In this document: one piece after another, positions 7,806-13,240 of the stretch
Layout of the letters: each line of letters opens with the position of its first letter
How positions within the stretch are numbered: position 1 is the first letter of the stretch
Assembly (NCBI GenBank): GCA_009921765.1
Contig: RFXC01000116.1
Coordinates: 1 to 13,240, forward strand
Length of the DNA: 13,240 nt
Reading direction: 5' to 3'
DNA from: Betaproteobacteria bacterium
Lineage (GTDB): Bacteria; Pseudomonadota; Gammaproteobacteria; Burkholderiales; Burkholderiaceae
Position numbers and translations under genes: made by a program
Notes under the pieces: generated by a model
The model's input: the letters and a program-made list of their open reading frames with translations, nothing else
Database searches by the model: none
Told to the model about the DNA's origin: nothing

Positions 7806-9193
7806 TCCGACGCCTGATCGATCGCCTGCTCAACCGCAAGGCCCGCGGGCCGCGCGCCGCCATCCGCGAAAAGGCCCGCGAATACAAGGGCACCGACATC
7901 GGTGTCATCCAGGGCGCCATTTCTGATGCCGCCTTTCGAACCTGCGAAACGCTTCAGAAAGCGGGCCACCAGGCGTTCGTGGTCGGTGGCGGCGTACGCG
8001 ACCTGCTGCTTGGCCTGCGCCCCAAAGACTTCGATGTGGCCACCGACGCCACACCCGAGCAGGTGCGCAGCCTCTTTCGCCGCTCGCGCGTGATCGGCCG
8101 ACGCTTTCAGATCGTGCATGTCATGTTCGGGCGCGAAACCATCGAGGTCTCCACTTTCCGGGCAATCCAGGACGAGGCGGAGACCGATGAGCACGGTCGG
8201 GTGCTGCGCGACAACGTCTGGGGCACCCAGCCCGAAGACGCCGCGCGGCGTGACTTCACCATCAACGCGCTCTACTACGATCCGCTCGCCGACCGCATCC
8301 TCGACTACCACGACGGCGTGCGCGACCTGAAAAAACGGTCGCTGCGCATCATTGGCGACGCCGAGCAGCGGTTCCGTGAAGACCCGGTTCGGATGCTGCG
8401 CGTGGCGCGGTTCGTGGCGAAGCTGGGCTTTTCGATCGAGCCCCGAACCCGTGCTCCCATCCGATCGCTGGCGCCTTTGATCTCGAACATTCCCAGCGCA
8501 CGCCTCTTTGACGAGATGCTGAAGCTTCTCGTGTCGGGGCACGCCATGGCGTGTCTGCACGAGCTGCGCCGCGAGGGCCTGCATCACGGACTGATGCCGA
8601 TGCTGGACATGATTCTCGAGCAACCCGACGGCGAGCGTTTCGTGACCACCGCGCTTGAACGCACCGACCAGCGTGTGCTCGCGGGCAAGCCCATCTCGCC
8701 CGGGTTCCTGTTCGCAAGCCTGCTGTGGCAGCCGGTTCGGATTCGCTGGCAGCAGGCGGTCGCCGCGGGCGCCCCCGCCATCCCGGCGCTTTCTGATGCT
8801 ATCGACGCAGTGCTCGATGAGCAGGCTGAAAAGCTCGCGATCCAGCGCCGACACATTGCCGATATGCGCGAGATCTGGATGCTGCAGCCGCGCTTCGAGC
8901 GCCGTACCGGCCGCACGCCCTATGCGCTGCTCGAGCATATTCGGCTGCGCGCGGGCTACGACTTCCTGCTGCTGCGCTGCGATGCCGGCGAACTGCCGGC
9001 GGAGTTCGGAGACTGGTGGACCGAGTTCCTCGATGCAGCCCCCGACGAACGCGCAGCGCTCATCGCCCGTGCAAGCGACAGCGGCGATGGCGGTGGACCT
9101 CGCAAACGCCGGCGCCGCAGCCGGGGGCGTGGCCGCTCCGACGCCTCGGACTCGTCGGCCGCAGCGCCCGGCCCGGCTGACCGCACCGGCTGA
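7802..9193 (+). CDS. pcnB: Poly(A) polymerase I
   Basis: PcnB adds poly(A) tails to RNA 3' ends, which promotes decay of mRNA fragments and regulatory RNAs. The class II nucleotidyltransferase core is plain: VVGGGVRDLLLG at about residues 60-71, DFDVATDATPEQVR with metal-binding Asp76 and Asp78, and AARRDFTINALYYDP. The RNA-binding helices contain REDPVRMLRVARFVAKLGF. The poly(A)-polymerase C-terminal arginine-rich domain follows, with a final basic tail (RKRRRRSRGRGR). The length of 463 residues is almost the same as E. coli PcnB (465). The start ATG overlaps the upstream HAD stop. The N-terminal extension with several Arg/Lys distinguishes it from CCA-adding enzymes, so PcnB is preferred over Cca. 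Confidence 0.95.
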   Translation: MIRRLIDRLLNRKARGPRAAIREKAREYKGTDIGVIQGAISDAAFRTCETLQKAGHQAFVVGGGVRDLLLGLRPKDFDVATDATPEQVRSLFRRSRVIGRRFQIVHVMFGRETIEVSTFRAIQDEAETDEHGRVLRDNVWGTQPEDAARRDFTINALYYDPLADRILDYHDGVRDLKKRSLRIIGDAEQRFREDPVRMLRVARFVAKLGFSIEPRTRAPIRSLAPLISNIPSARLFDEMLKLLVSGHAMACLHELRREGLHHGLMPMLDMILEQPDGERFVTTALERTDQRVLAGKPISPGFLFASLLWQPVRIRWQQAVAAGAPAIPALSDAIDAVLDEQAEKLAIQRRHIADMREIWMLQPRFERRTGRTPYALLEHIRLRAGYDFLLLRCDAGELPAEFGDWWTEFLDAAPDERAALIARASDSGDGGGPRKRRRRSRGRGRSDASDSSAAAPGPADRTG

Positions 9194-9200
9194 CCGCAGC

Positions 9201-9737
9201 ATGGAGCGCCGCTGGATGATCGGGCTGGGCGCGAACCTTGGCGACGCCCGAGGTGCGCTCGAACGCACGCTCAGCCGCCTGCGACAGCACCCCGACCTGC
9301 AGATCGTTGCTGTGTCCTCGCTGTGGCGCAGTGCGCCAGTCGACGCGAGCGGCCCCGATTTTCTGAATGCGGTGCTGGCGATTGACACCACCCTTGCGCC
9401 CCAGGCCATGCTCACGCTGGCGCAGTCGCTCGAGTCACAGGAGCGGCGCGTACGCCCGCACCGCAACGCGCCGCGTACGCTTGATGTCGACCTGCTCCTC
9501 GCCGGGTCGCTCGTCCTCGACACCCCACTCCTCACGCTGCCGCACCCCCGCATGCATCAGCGCGCGTTCGTGCTCTCGCCCCTTCTCGAAGTCGACCCGC
9601 TCGCGCAGATCCCGCGTCTGGGCGCCGCCGCCGACTGGGCCAAAGCCTGCGCCGGGCAGCGTATCGAGCGGCTGGGCCCCCTCACCGACGCGAAGGGCGA
9701 TGCGCCGCCCGCGGGTCCGACTGCGTTCGTACCATGA
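9201..9737 (+). CDS. folK: 2-amino-4-hydroxy-6-hydroxymethyldihydropteridine pyrophosphokinase
   Basis: FolK (HPPK) transfers pyrophosphate from ATP to 6-hydroxymethyl-dihydropterin in folate synthesis. The family core is complete: MIGLGANLGD, SSLWRSAPV, DFLNAVLAIDT, then RVRPHRNAPRTLDVDLLL with the metal- and ATP-binding residues, and LPHPRMHQRAFVLSPLLEVDP. From ATG 9201 the product is 178 residues (E. coli 159). An alternative in-frame ATG at 9216, directly before IGLGAN, has GGAG nine bases upstream and would give 173 residues; either start is possible. The open frame extends upstream into pcnB, but that part reads as a shadow. It follows the pcnB stop by 7 nt and overlaps the next gene by ATGA. 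Confidence 0.94.
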   Translation: MERRWMIGLGANLGDARGALERTLSRLRQHPDLQIVAVSSLWRSAPVDASGPDFLNAVLAIDTTLAPQAMLTLAQSLESQERRVRPHRNAPRTLDVDLLLAGSLVLDTPLLTLPHPRMHQRAFVLSPLLEVDPLAQIPRLGAAADWAKACAGQRIERLGPLTDAKGDAPPAGPTAFVP

Positions 9738-10084
9738 ACCCGCTACCGGTTCCGCTTCAGACGGTTCTGCTGCTGGTGGCGTCCAACGTGTTCATGACGT
9801 TTGCCTGGTATGCGCATCTGCGCGACATGGCGGCCCGCCCGTGGTGGGTCGCTGCGCTGGCGAGTTGGGCGATCGCCCTGTTTGAATATCTGCTTCAGGT
9901 GCCAGCCAACCGGATTGGCTACAGCGTGTTTTCGCTGCCTCAGCTCAAGATCCTGCAGGAAGTCATCACGCTCGCGGTCTTCGTTCCGTTCGCGGTCCTT
10001 TACATGAACCAGCCGGTCAAGCTCGACTACCTGTGGGCAGCGCTTTGCATGATGGGCGCGGTCTACTTCATCTTCCGGTCTTAA
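9734..10084 (+). CDS. DUF486 / DMT-family small membrane protein
   Basis: This is a 116-residue inner-membrane protein of the DUF486 family (PF04342), related to the drug/metabolite transporter superfamily; its function is not established. Four hydrophobic helices are visible, at about residues 8-24, 37-54, 76-90 and 97-114. Between them lie the family-like segments WYAHLRDMA, FEYLLQVPANRIGY, QLKILQEVITL and LDYLWAALCMMGAVYF. The start codon overlaps the folK stop (ATGA) and the next gene begins 4 nt after its stop, so it is embedded in the operon. A four-helix protein of this size would be expected to dimerise if it transports anything. That last point is inference from EmrE-like relatives. 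Confidence 0.87.
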   Translation: MNPLPVPLQTVLLLVASNVFMTFAWYAHLRDMAARPWWVAALASWAIALFEYLLQVPANRIGYSVFSLPQLKILQEVITLAVFVPFAVLYMNQPVKLDYLWAALCMMGAVYFIFRS

Positions 10085-10088
10085 TGCC

Positions 10089-10760
10089 ATGGTCACCGCC
10101 CCCTCCACACCCCTGCCGTCACCCTTTGAGCGCTATCGACATATCGTGATCGAAGGACCAATCGGCGCAGGCAAGACATCGCTCGCGCGTCGCCTGGCCG
10201 AGCGCTTTGGCGCAGAAACCGTGCTGGAGGAACCCGCCGACAATCCGTTCCTCGAGCGGTTTTATCGCGACAGTCGCCGCTACGCGCTACCCACCCAGCT
10301 CTTCTTCCTGTTCCAGCGGGTCGCGCAGCTTCGTGAACTCGCGCAGCGCGACCTGTTTGCGCAGGCCGTCGTGGGTGATTTTCTGCTCGACAAAGACCCG
10401 CTGTTTGCGAGGCTCACCCTCGATGACGATGAACTGCGTCTCTATCAGAACATTCTTGCAAGCGTGCAGCCCCAGGCGCCAATTCCCGACCTGGTGATCT
10501 GTCTGCAGGCCCAGCCCGACACCCTGATTGAACGCATCCGGCGACGCGGCATCGACATGGAGGCCTCCATCTCCGAGACTTACCTGCGCGCGCTGATCGA
10601 TCAGTACAGCCGGTATTTCCACGACTACGACGCAGCCCCGCTTCTGATCGTGAATACCGAGCGCCTGAATCCGGTCGATAGCGAAGACGACTTTCAGACG
10701 CTGGTCCGCCACCTTGCCGAGTTGCGCGGGCGCCGCAGTTTTTTCAGCGTCGGCCAATAG
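10089..10760 (+). CDS. Deoxynucleoside kinase (deoxyadenosine/deoxyguanosine kinase family)
   Basis: This enzyme phosphorylates a deoxynucleoside using ATP, feeding the dNTP salvage pathway in the cytoplasm. The P-loop is GPIGAGKT (residues 23-30). Family segments follow: EEPADNPFLERFYRD, LPTQLFFLFQRVAQL, VVGDFLLDKDPLFA (the position of the catalytic acidic/Arg motif), and LVICLQAQPDTLIERIRRRG with a LID-type RIRRRG. The C-terminus contains SETYLRALIDQYSRYFHDYD. The length of 223 residues fits the dNK family (PF01712). Which base is preferred cannot be read from sequence. It is the last gene of the plus-strand block. In related genomes such a kinase often precedes panB, but here phoB follows instead. 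Confidence 0.9.
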   Translation: MVTAPSTPLPSPFERYRHIVIEGPIGAGKTSLARRLAERFGAETVLEEPADNPFLERFYRDSRRYALPTQLFFLFQRVAQLRELAQRDLFAQAVVGDFLLDKDPLFARLTLDDDELRLYQNILASVQPQAPIPDLVICLQAQPDTLIERIRRRGIDMEASISETYLRALIDQYSRYFHDYDAAPLLIVNTERLNPVDSEDDFQTLVRHLAELRGRRSFFSVGQ

Positions 10761-10774
10761 CGCAGCCTCTGCGC
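10760..10774 (+). other. Short hairpin at the end of the operon
   Basis: A perfect six-base stem with a three-base loop (GCGCAG CCT CTGCGC) begins on the last base of the kinase stop codon. No run of T follows, so it does not look like a standard intrinsic terminator. It may be a weak terminator or a 3'-end stabilising structure. Confidence 0.3.
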
Positions 10775-10777
10775 CGA

Positions 10778-10795
10778 CCGTCACACGATTGTCAT
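10778..10795 (+). promoter_or_regulatory. Pho box (PhoB-binding site) upstream of phoB
   Basis: Two 7-base direct repeats, CCGTCAC and TTGTCAT, are separated by a four-base spacer (ACGA). The enterobacterial Pho box is two CTGTCAT repeats with four bases between; the copies here match at 5/7 and 6/7. The box ends ten bases before a -10-like hexamer, the arrangement known for PhoB-activated promoters that lack a -35. It is therefore probably the autoregulatory site of phoBR. The repeats are seen directly; binding is inferred. Confidence 0.65.
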
Positions 10796-10805
10796 TTGGC
10801 AGCCC

Positions 10806-10811
10806 GATACT
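10806..10811 (+). promoter_or_regulatory. phoB -10 element
   Basis: GATACT matches TATAAT at four of six positions and sits ten bases after the Pho box, as expected for a PhoB-dependent promoter. Transcription would begin near 10818, leaving a leader of about 20 bases before the phoB ATG at 10839. This also argues against the in-frame TTG at 10818 as the start. Confidence 0.5.
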
Positions 10812-10838
10812 AAGGGGTTGCCAGATCGCCCCCCTCGT

Positions 10839-11403
10839 ATGAGCGCACGAATCCTGATCGTCGAAGACGACCCGCAAATCCGCGAACTGCTGCGCGTGAA
10901 CCTGCAGCACGCGGGGTTTACGCCGGTATGCAGCGAAAGTGCCGAAGCGGCCAGCGCCGAGCTCCAGCTTCGCCTGCCCGATCTGATCATCCTCGACTGG
11001 ATGCTGCCGGGTCGCTCGGGTATCGAGTTCGCGCGCGACATCCGGTCGCACAGCCGGGCCGCCGACATCCCGGTGCTGCTTCTCACCGCCCGCGCACAGG
11101 CAGGAGCCACTGGAATTCGCCGGACTGCGGCTGGAGCCCGAGACGTTGCGCGTGTTCTCGCACGGCGCGCCAGTCGACCTCAGCCCCACCGAGTTCAGGC
11201 TGCTCCAGTTCCTGATGCGCCACCCCGACCGGGTCCTGTCCCGCGCGCTGCTTCTCGATCGGGTCTGGGGAGACAACGTGTATATTGAGGAACGGACGGT
11301 CGACGTTCACATCCGGCGCCTGCGCCTTGCCCTCACGCCTGGCGGGCACGATCGACTGATCGAAACCGTGCGTGGAGGCGGCTACCGCTTCCTGCCTCAA
11401 TAA
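10839..11403 (+). pseudogene. phoB: phoB, phosphate regulon response regulator, broken by an internal frameshifting deletion
   Basis: PhoB activates phosphate-starvation genes after phosphorylation by PhoR. The first frame, from ATG 10839, encodes the start of a receiver: ILIVEDDPQIRELL with the acidic pair, phospho-acceptor Asp53 in [13 protein letters not shown], and Thr83 in VLLLTARA. It then runs out of frame near 11097-11104 and stops at 11288. The DNA-binding half is intact one base out of phase: [17 protein letters not shown], then [34 protein letters not shown], and [13 protein letters not shown], to the stop at 11403. Against E. coli PhoB about 43 residues are missing, including the receiver's conserved lysine, beta5 and alpha5, and the linker. 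The 565-nt span is about 125 nt shorter than the 690 nt of E. coli phoB and is not a multiple of three. A PhoB function is not possible as read. A sequencing or assembly error is the main alternative to real gene decay. Confidence 0.88.
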
Positions 11404-11419
11404 AGGTCTGGCAGTCACC

Positions 11420-12695
11420 TTGATCTGGTTTCGCTCGCTTGGGTTCGCGGCACTCATCATCCTGGTGGCGGCGTGGCTGCATCGCTTCCTGTCGCCTGCG
11501 TTTGCCTTGGTGCTCCTGGCGGTCGCACTGGTCGTGGCGGTTCTATATCAGGCCAGTTTTGTGTCACGCCTCACGGCCTGGGCCAATCTCCCGCGCAACC
11601 GCCCCTTACCGATTGGCTGGGGAATCTGGACCCCGCTCATCGAGCGTCTGAACCGGGTCTCGCGCCAGCAGCAAGCGACCGTCACCGAACTCGGTTCCGA
11701 ACTGGAACGCATCCATGCGGCGGTCGACCGACTGCCCGACGGCCTGGTGCTGCTCGACCGCTATGACCACGTGAGCTGGAGCAATCAGGCGGCGCAGTCG
11801 CTCCATGGCATCTTTGGCACGCAGCGGCCCGTTCATCATTTCATTCGTCAACCCGAGTTCGCAGAAATGCTGCAGCGGCGCGGGGGCGGGGCACAGACCC
11901 AGCGTCTGCAATTGAACACGCAGCCCGGCCGCATCTTCGAACTCCAGTTGCATGAGACCGATGCCGAACATCGGCTGCTCATCACGCGAGACATCACCGA
12001 CCAGGCGAAGCTCGATGCAGTTCGAAGCGACTTCGTCGCCAACGTGTCCCATGAAATTCGTACTCCCGCCACGGTGATCGCGGGATTTGCCGAAACCTTG
12101 CTGTCGCTTGATCTCGACGACAAGACGCGGCGCGAATATTTGAGCGCGATCTTGCGTCAGAGCGAAACCATGGGGCGGCTGGTAGGCGACCTGCTGCTGC
12201 TCGCCTCCCTCGAGCGCGCCGCTGACCGGCTGGATGAATCGGCGATCGAGCTTCAGCCGCTACTTGAATCACTGGTCTACGAAGCGCGCGCCCTGTCCGG
12301 TGGGCGCCACGACATCAGTCTCGAGTTCGAAGGGCCGCCCCGGCTGATGGCCGTCCCGGCTGAAATTGAAAGCGCAGTCCGCAATCTGGTCACCAACGCG
12401 GTGCGCTACACACCCGACGGCGGCGCTGTCGCTGTGAGCTGGCGGGTACGTGATGATGAGGGCTGGCTTGCCGTTCGCGATACCGGCATTGGTATCTCTA
12501 CCGAGCACCTGCCACGCATCACCGAACGCTTCTACCGGGTCGATCGCAGTCGTTCACGCGACACGGGCGGCACCGGACTGGGTCTGGCCATTGTCAAGCG
12601 TGTTCACACTCAGGTTTCCGGCGCGTAGGCTGCTGGCGGATACGCTGGCCCCAGCGACGGAAGATGGCGAGACGACTGTTGCAGCAGGCCCGTAA
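11420..12695 (+). pseudogene. phoR: phoR, phosphate regulon sensor kinase, broken near the 3' end
   Basis: PhoR is the membrane histidine kinase partner of PhoB. Two N-terminal membrane helices (about residues 5-43) lead to a PAS-like region (AVDRLPDGLVLLDRYDHVSW). The H box is FVANVSHEIRTPATV with His211, the N box NLVTNAVRYTP, G1 DTGIGIS, the F box ITERFYRVDRSRSRDTGG, and G2 GTGLGLAIVK. The frame then reads KRVHTQVSGA and stops at 12628. One base out of phase, the expected PhoR ending is visible: SVFTLRFPARRLLADTL, to the stop at 12695. About 20 residues of the ATPase domain are missing between K-R-V and S-V-F. The start is uncertain: TTG 11420 with AAGGT upstream is preferred, and GTG 11372 overlaps phoB. 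As sequenced, the kinase lacks the last part of its ATP-binding fold. Confidence 0.85.
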
Positions 12696-12839
12696 ACACC
12701 TCGCAGATCGGACATCTACAATCGGACCCGATGGCTTACTGGTGCATGCGTTATCGTCATTCCTTATTCGCGATTTACAAAGCCGATAGCTAGCGATTAC
12801 CTGCTGCAAGGTACCGAAACCACTCCTCGGAACGATCGG

Positions 12840-12900
12840 CTCCAGCTGCGCCGGGGATCGGTTGCCAGCCTTGCAAAGTTCCAGCGGCAGTGGGGATCGG
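12840..12900 (+). repeat. Imperfect 22-base direct repeat with 39-base period
   Basis: The segments at 12840-12861 and 12879-12900 match at 17 of 22 positions. They share TCCAGC near the left end and GGGGATCGG exactly at the right end. The spacing of 39 bases is close to four helical turns. This could be a pair of operator sites for the downstream gene or an old tandem duplication; nothing in the sequence decides between them. Confidence 0.45.
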
Positions 12901-12924
12901 ACATTCCTCTCGGGCAACAGGGGC

Positions 12925-12953
12925 TTGAGTTGCTACGAGAATTAATTTATGGT
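12925..12953 (+). promoter_or_regulatory. Candidate sigma-70 promoter for the repeat-protein gene
   Basis: TTGAGT (12925-12930) and TATGGT (12948-12953) are separated by 17 bases. Each matches its consensus hexamer at four of six positions, and the spacer is AT-rich at its 3' end. Transcription would start near 12960, leaving about 64 leader bases before the ATG at 13024. Read by eye, so it is only a candidate. Confidence 0.35.
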
Positions 12954-12990
12954 CAACCGCTCGGCCGTCGCTCAGGGCTTCCATCGCCCT

Positions 12991-13004
12991 TTGGACTTTG
13001 GACT
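12991..13004 (+). repeat. Tandem 7-mer just upstream of the ribosome-binding site
   Basis: TTGGACT occurs twice in immediate succession, ending four bases before the AGGAAG ribosome-binding site of the following gene. It lies in the predicted 5' leader. A role in slippage or leader control is possible but unproven. Confidence 0.5.
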
Positions 13005-13008
13005 AAAC

Positions 13009-13014
13009 AGGAAG
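13009..13014 (+). promoter_or_regulatory. Ribosome-binding site fixing the start at 13024
   Basis: AGGAAG lies nine bases before ATG 13024. It is one of the better Shine-Dalgarno sequences in the window, where most starts rely on overlap or have none, and it supports this ATG as a true start. Confidence 0.7.
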
Positions 13015-13023
13015 CTACGCATC

Positions 13024-13240
13024 ATGTCTGACGCTAGGATCCGTCTCGATCTCACCAACTATAAAAGTGGTACTGAATCGATAGACGCGCCGCTTACCTA
13101 CACTGCAGCGGACAAAAGCGCAGGCCTGAGCGCGGGCGTTGCGGGACTGGGCGGAAGCGACACCTTCAACCTCGATGCGACGGGCACCTATGTTGGTGGC
13201 TCCGGGTCGGATACTTTCACTCTGAGTTCGGCGCTCGTGG
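13024..13240 (+). CDS. Start of a Gly/Ser/Asp/Thr-rich, RTX-like repeat protein (cut by the window edge)
   Basis: Only 72 codons are visible. The N-terminus MSDARIRLDLTNYKSG has no signal peptide. It is followed by AGLGGSDTFNL (residues 40-50) and VGGSGSDTFTL (57-67), two units spaced about 16-18 residues apart that resemble the GGxGxDxF calcium-binding nonapeptides of RTX proteins. Lack of a signal peptide plus such repeats fits type I secretion with a C-terminal signal, as in large adhesins, S-layer-like proteins or RTX enzymes, but the rest is not visible. The base composition at the start is markedly lower in GC than the operon upstream. A good ribosome-binding site supports the start. 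The family is a suggestion from two repeat units only. Confidence 0.6.
   Translation, partial: MSDARIRLDLTNYKSGTESIDAPLTYTAADKSAGLSAGVAGLGGSDTFNLDATGTYVGGSGSDTFTLSSALV

Larger units (their letters stand above)
12696..13023 (+). other. Spacer of 328 bases with short repeats and no gene
   Basis: No believable gene lies here on either strand. The plus-strand frame in phase with the phoR tail stays open from 12696 to 13031 but has no ATG or GTG start and no recognisable protein. Parts are clearly AT-richer than the neighbours; for example 12721-12780 and 12901-12960 are just under 50% GC by count. The spacer contains a direct repeat of period 39, a second copy of the 10-mer GATCGGACAT (12706 and 12895), a short palindrome ATCGGACCCGAT (12721-12732), a candidate promoter and a tandem 7-mer. 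No intrinsic terminator for phoR was recognised. Confidence 0.5.

Noticed and set aside
7676..9553. A 625-codon open frame on the minus strand opposite pcnB and folK
   Set aside because: Antisense to clearly recognisable PcnB and FolK. Low-complexity Arg/Ser/Ala sequence with no motif.
10287..11276. A 329-codon minus-strand frame across the kinase and phoB
   Set aside because: Antisense to the deoxynucleoside kinase and the PhoB receiver, without family motifs.
10839..11403. Programmed frameshifting or translational bypassing as an explanation for phoB
   Set aside because: About 43 conserved receiver and linker residues are absent from the DNA itself, so no ribosomal shift could restore a normal PhoB.
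12974..12990. Possible intrinsic terminator AGGGC-loop-GCCCT
   Set aside because: A stem of only five bases, no T-tract, and it lies between the candidate promoter and the start of the downstream gene.
12696..13031. Open plus-strand frame continuing after the phoR tail stop
   Set aside because: No ATG or GTG start, no recognisable sequence, and it overlaps a good ribosome-binding site and the ATG of the next gene. Read-through of the phoR stop is not supported.

Overview
This window is high-GC DNA with dense, tightly packed genes. The gene order (purM divergent from an AI-2E-type permease, then hda, a HAD phosphatase, pcnB, folK and a deoxynucleoside kinase) is one I associate with Betaproteobacteria, possibly Rhodocyclales or Burkholderiales. 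The class is inferred from gene order and protein style, not from a search.

Layout. (1) Positions 1-5122, minus strand: purM, tamA and tamB lie head to tail with gaps of 19 and 2 nt, so they are probably one transcript. It runs from purine synthesis (PurM) into the outer-membrane/inner-membrane translocation pair TamA/TamB. tamB runs off the left edge of the window. (2) Positions 5123-5290 are the divergent control region. (3) Positions 5291-10760, plus strand: seven genes with gaps or overlaps of -4 to +22 nt: AI-2E-family permease, hda, HAD-IB phosphatase, pcnB, folK, a four-helix DUF486 membrane protein, and a deoxynucleoside kinase. They look like one housekeeping operon touching replication-initiation control, RNA polyadenylation, folate synthesis and dNTP salvage. 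(4) Positions 10761-12695, plus strand: a good Pho box and -10 element precede phoB and phoR, but both genes are broken. phoB has lost about 43 codons between its receiver and DNA-binding domains. phoR has lost about 20 codons between its G2 box and its last strand. Both losses shift the frame, and the true downstream frames are still readable. (5) Positions 12696-13023 are a comparatively AT-rich spacer with short direct repeats and a candidate promoter. (6) From 13024 to the right edge is the start of a Gly/Ser/Asp/Thr-rich protein with RTX-like GGSGSDTF units and no signal peptide, probably a large secreted surface protein.

The main observation is the double lesion in the phosphate-starvation two-component system. 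The autoregulatory promoter is intact and all neighbouring genes are intact. I do not see a clearly new multi-gene system here. The most open-ended part is the truncated repeat protein and its spacer at the right edge.
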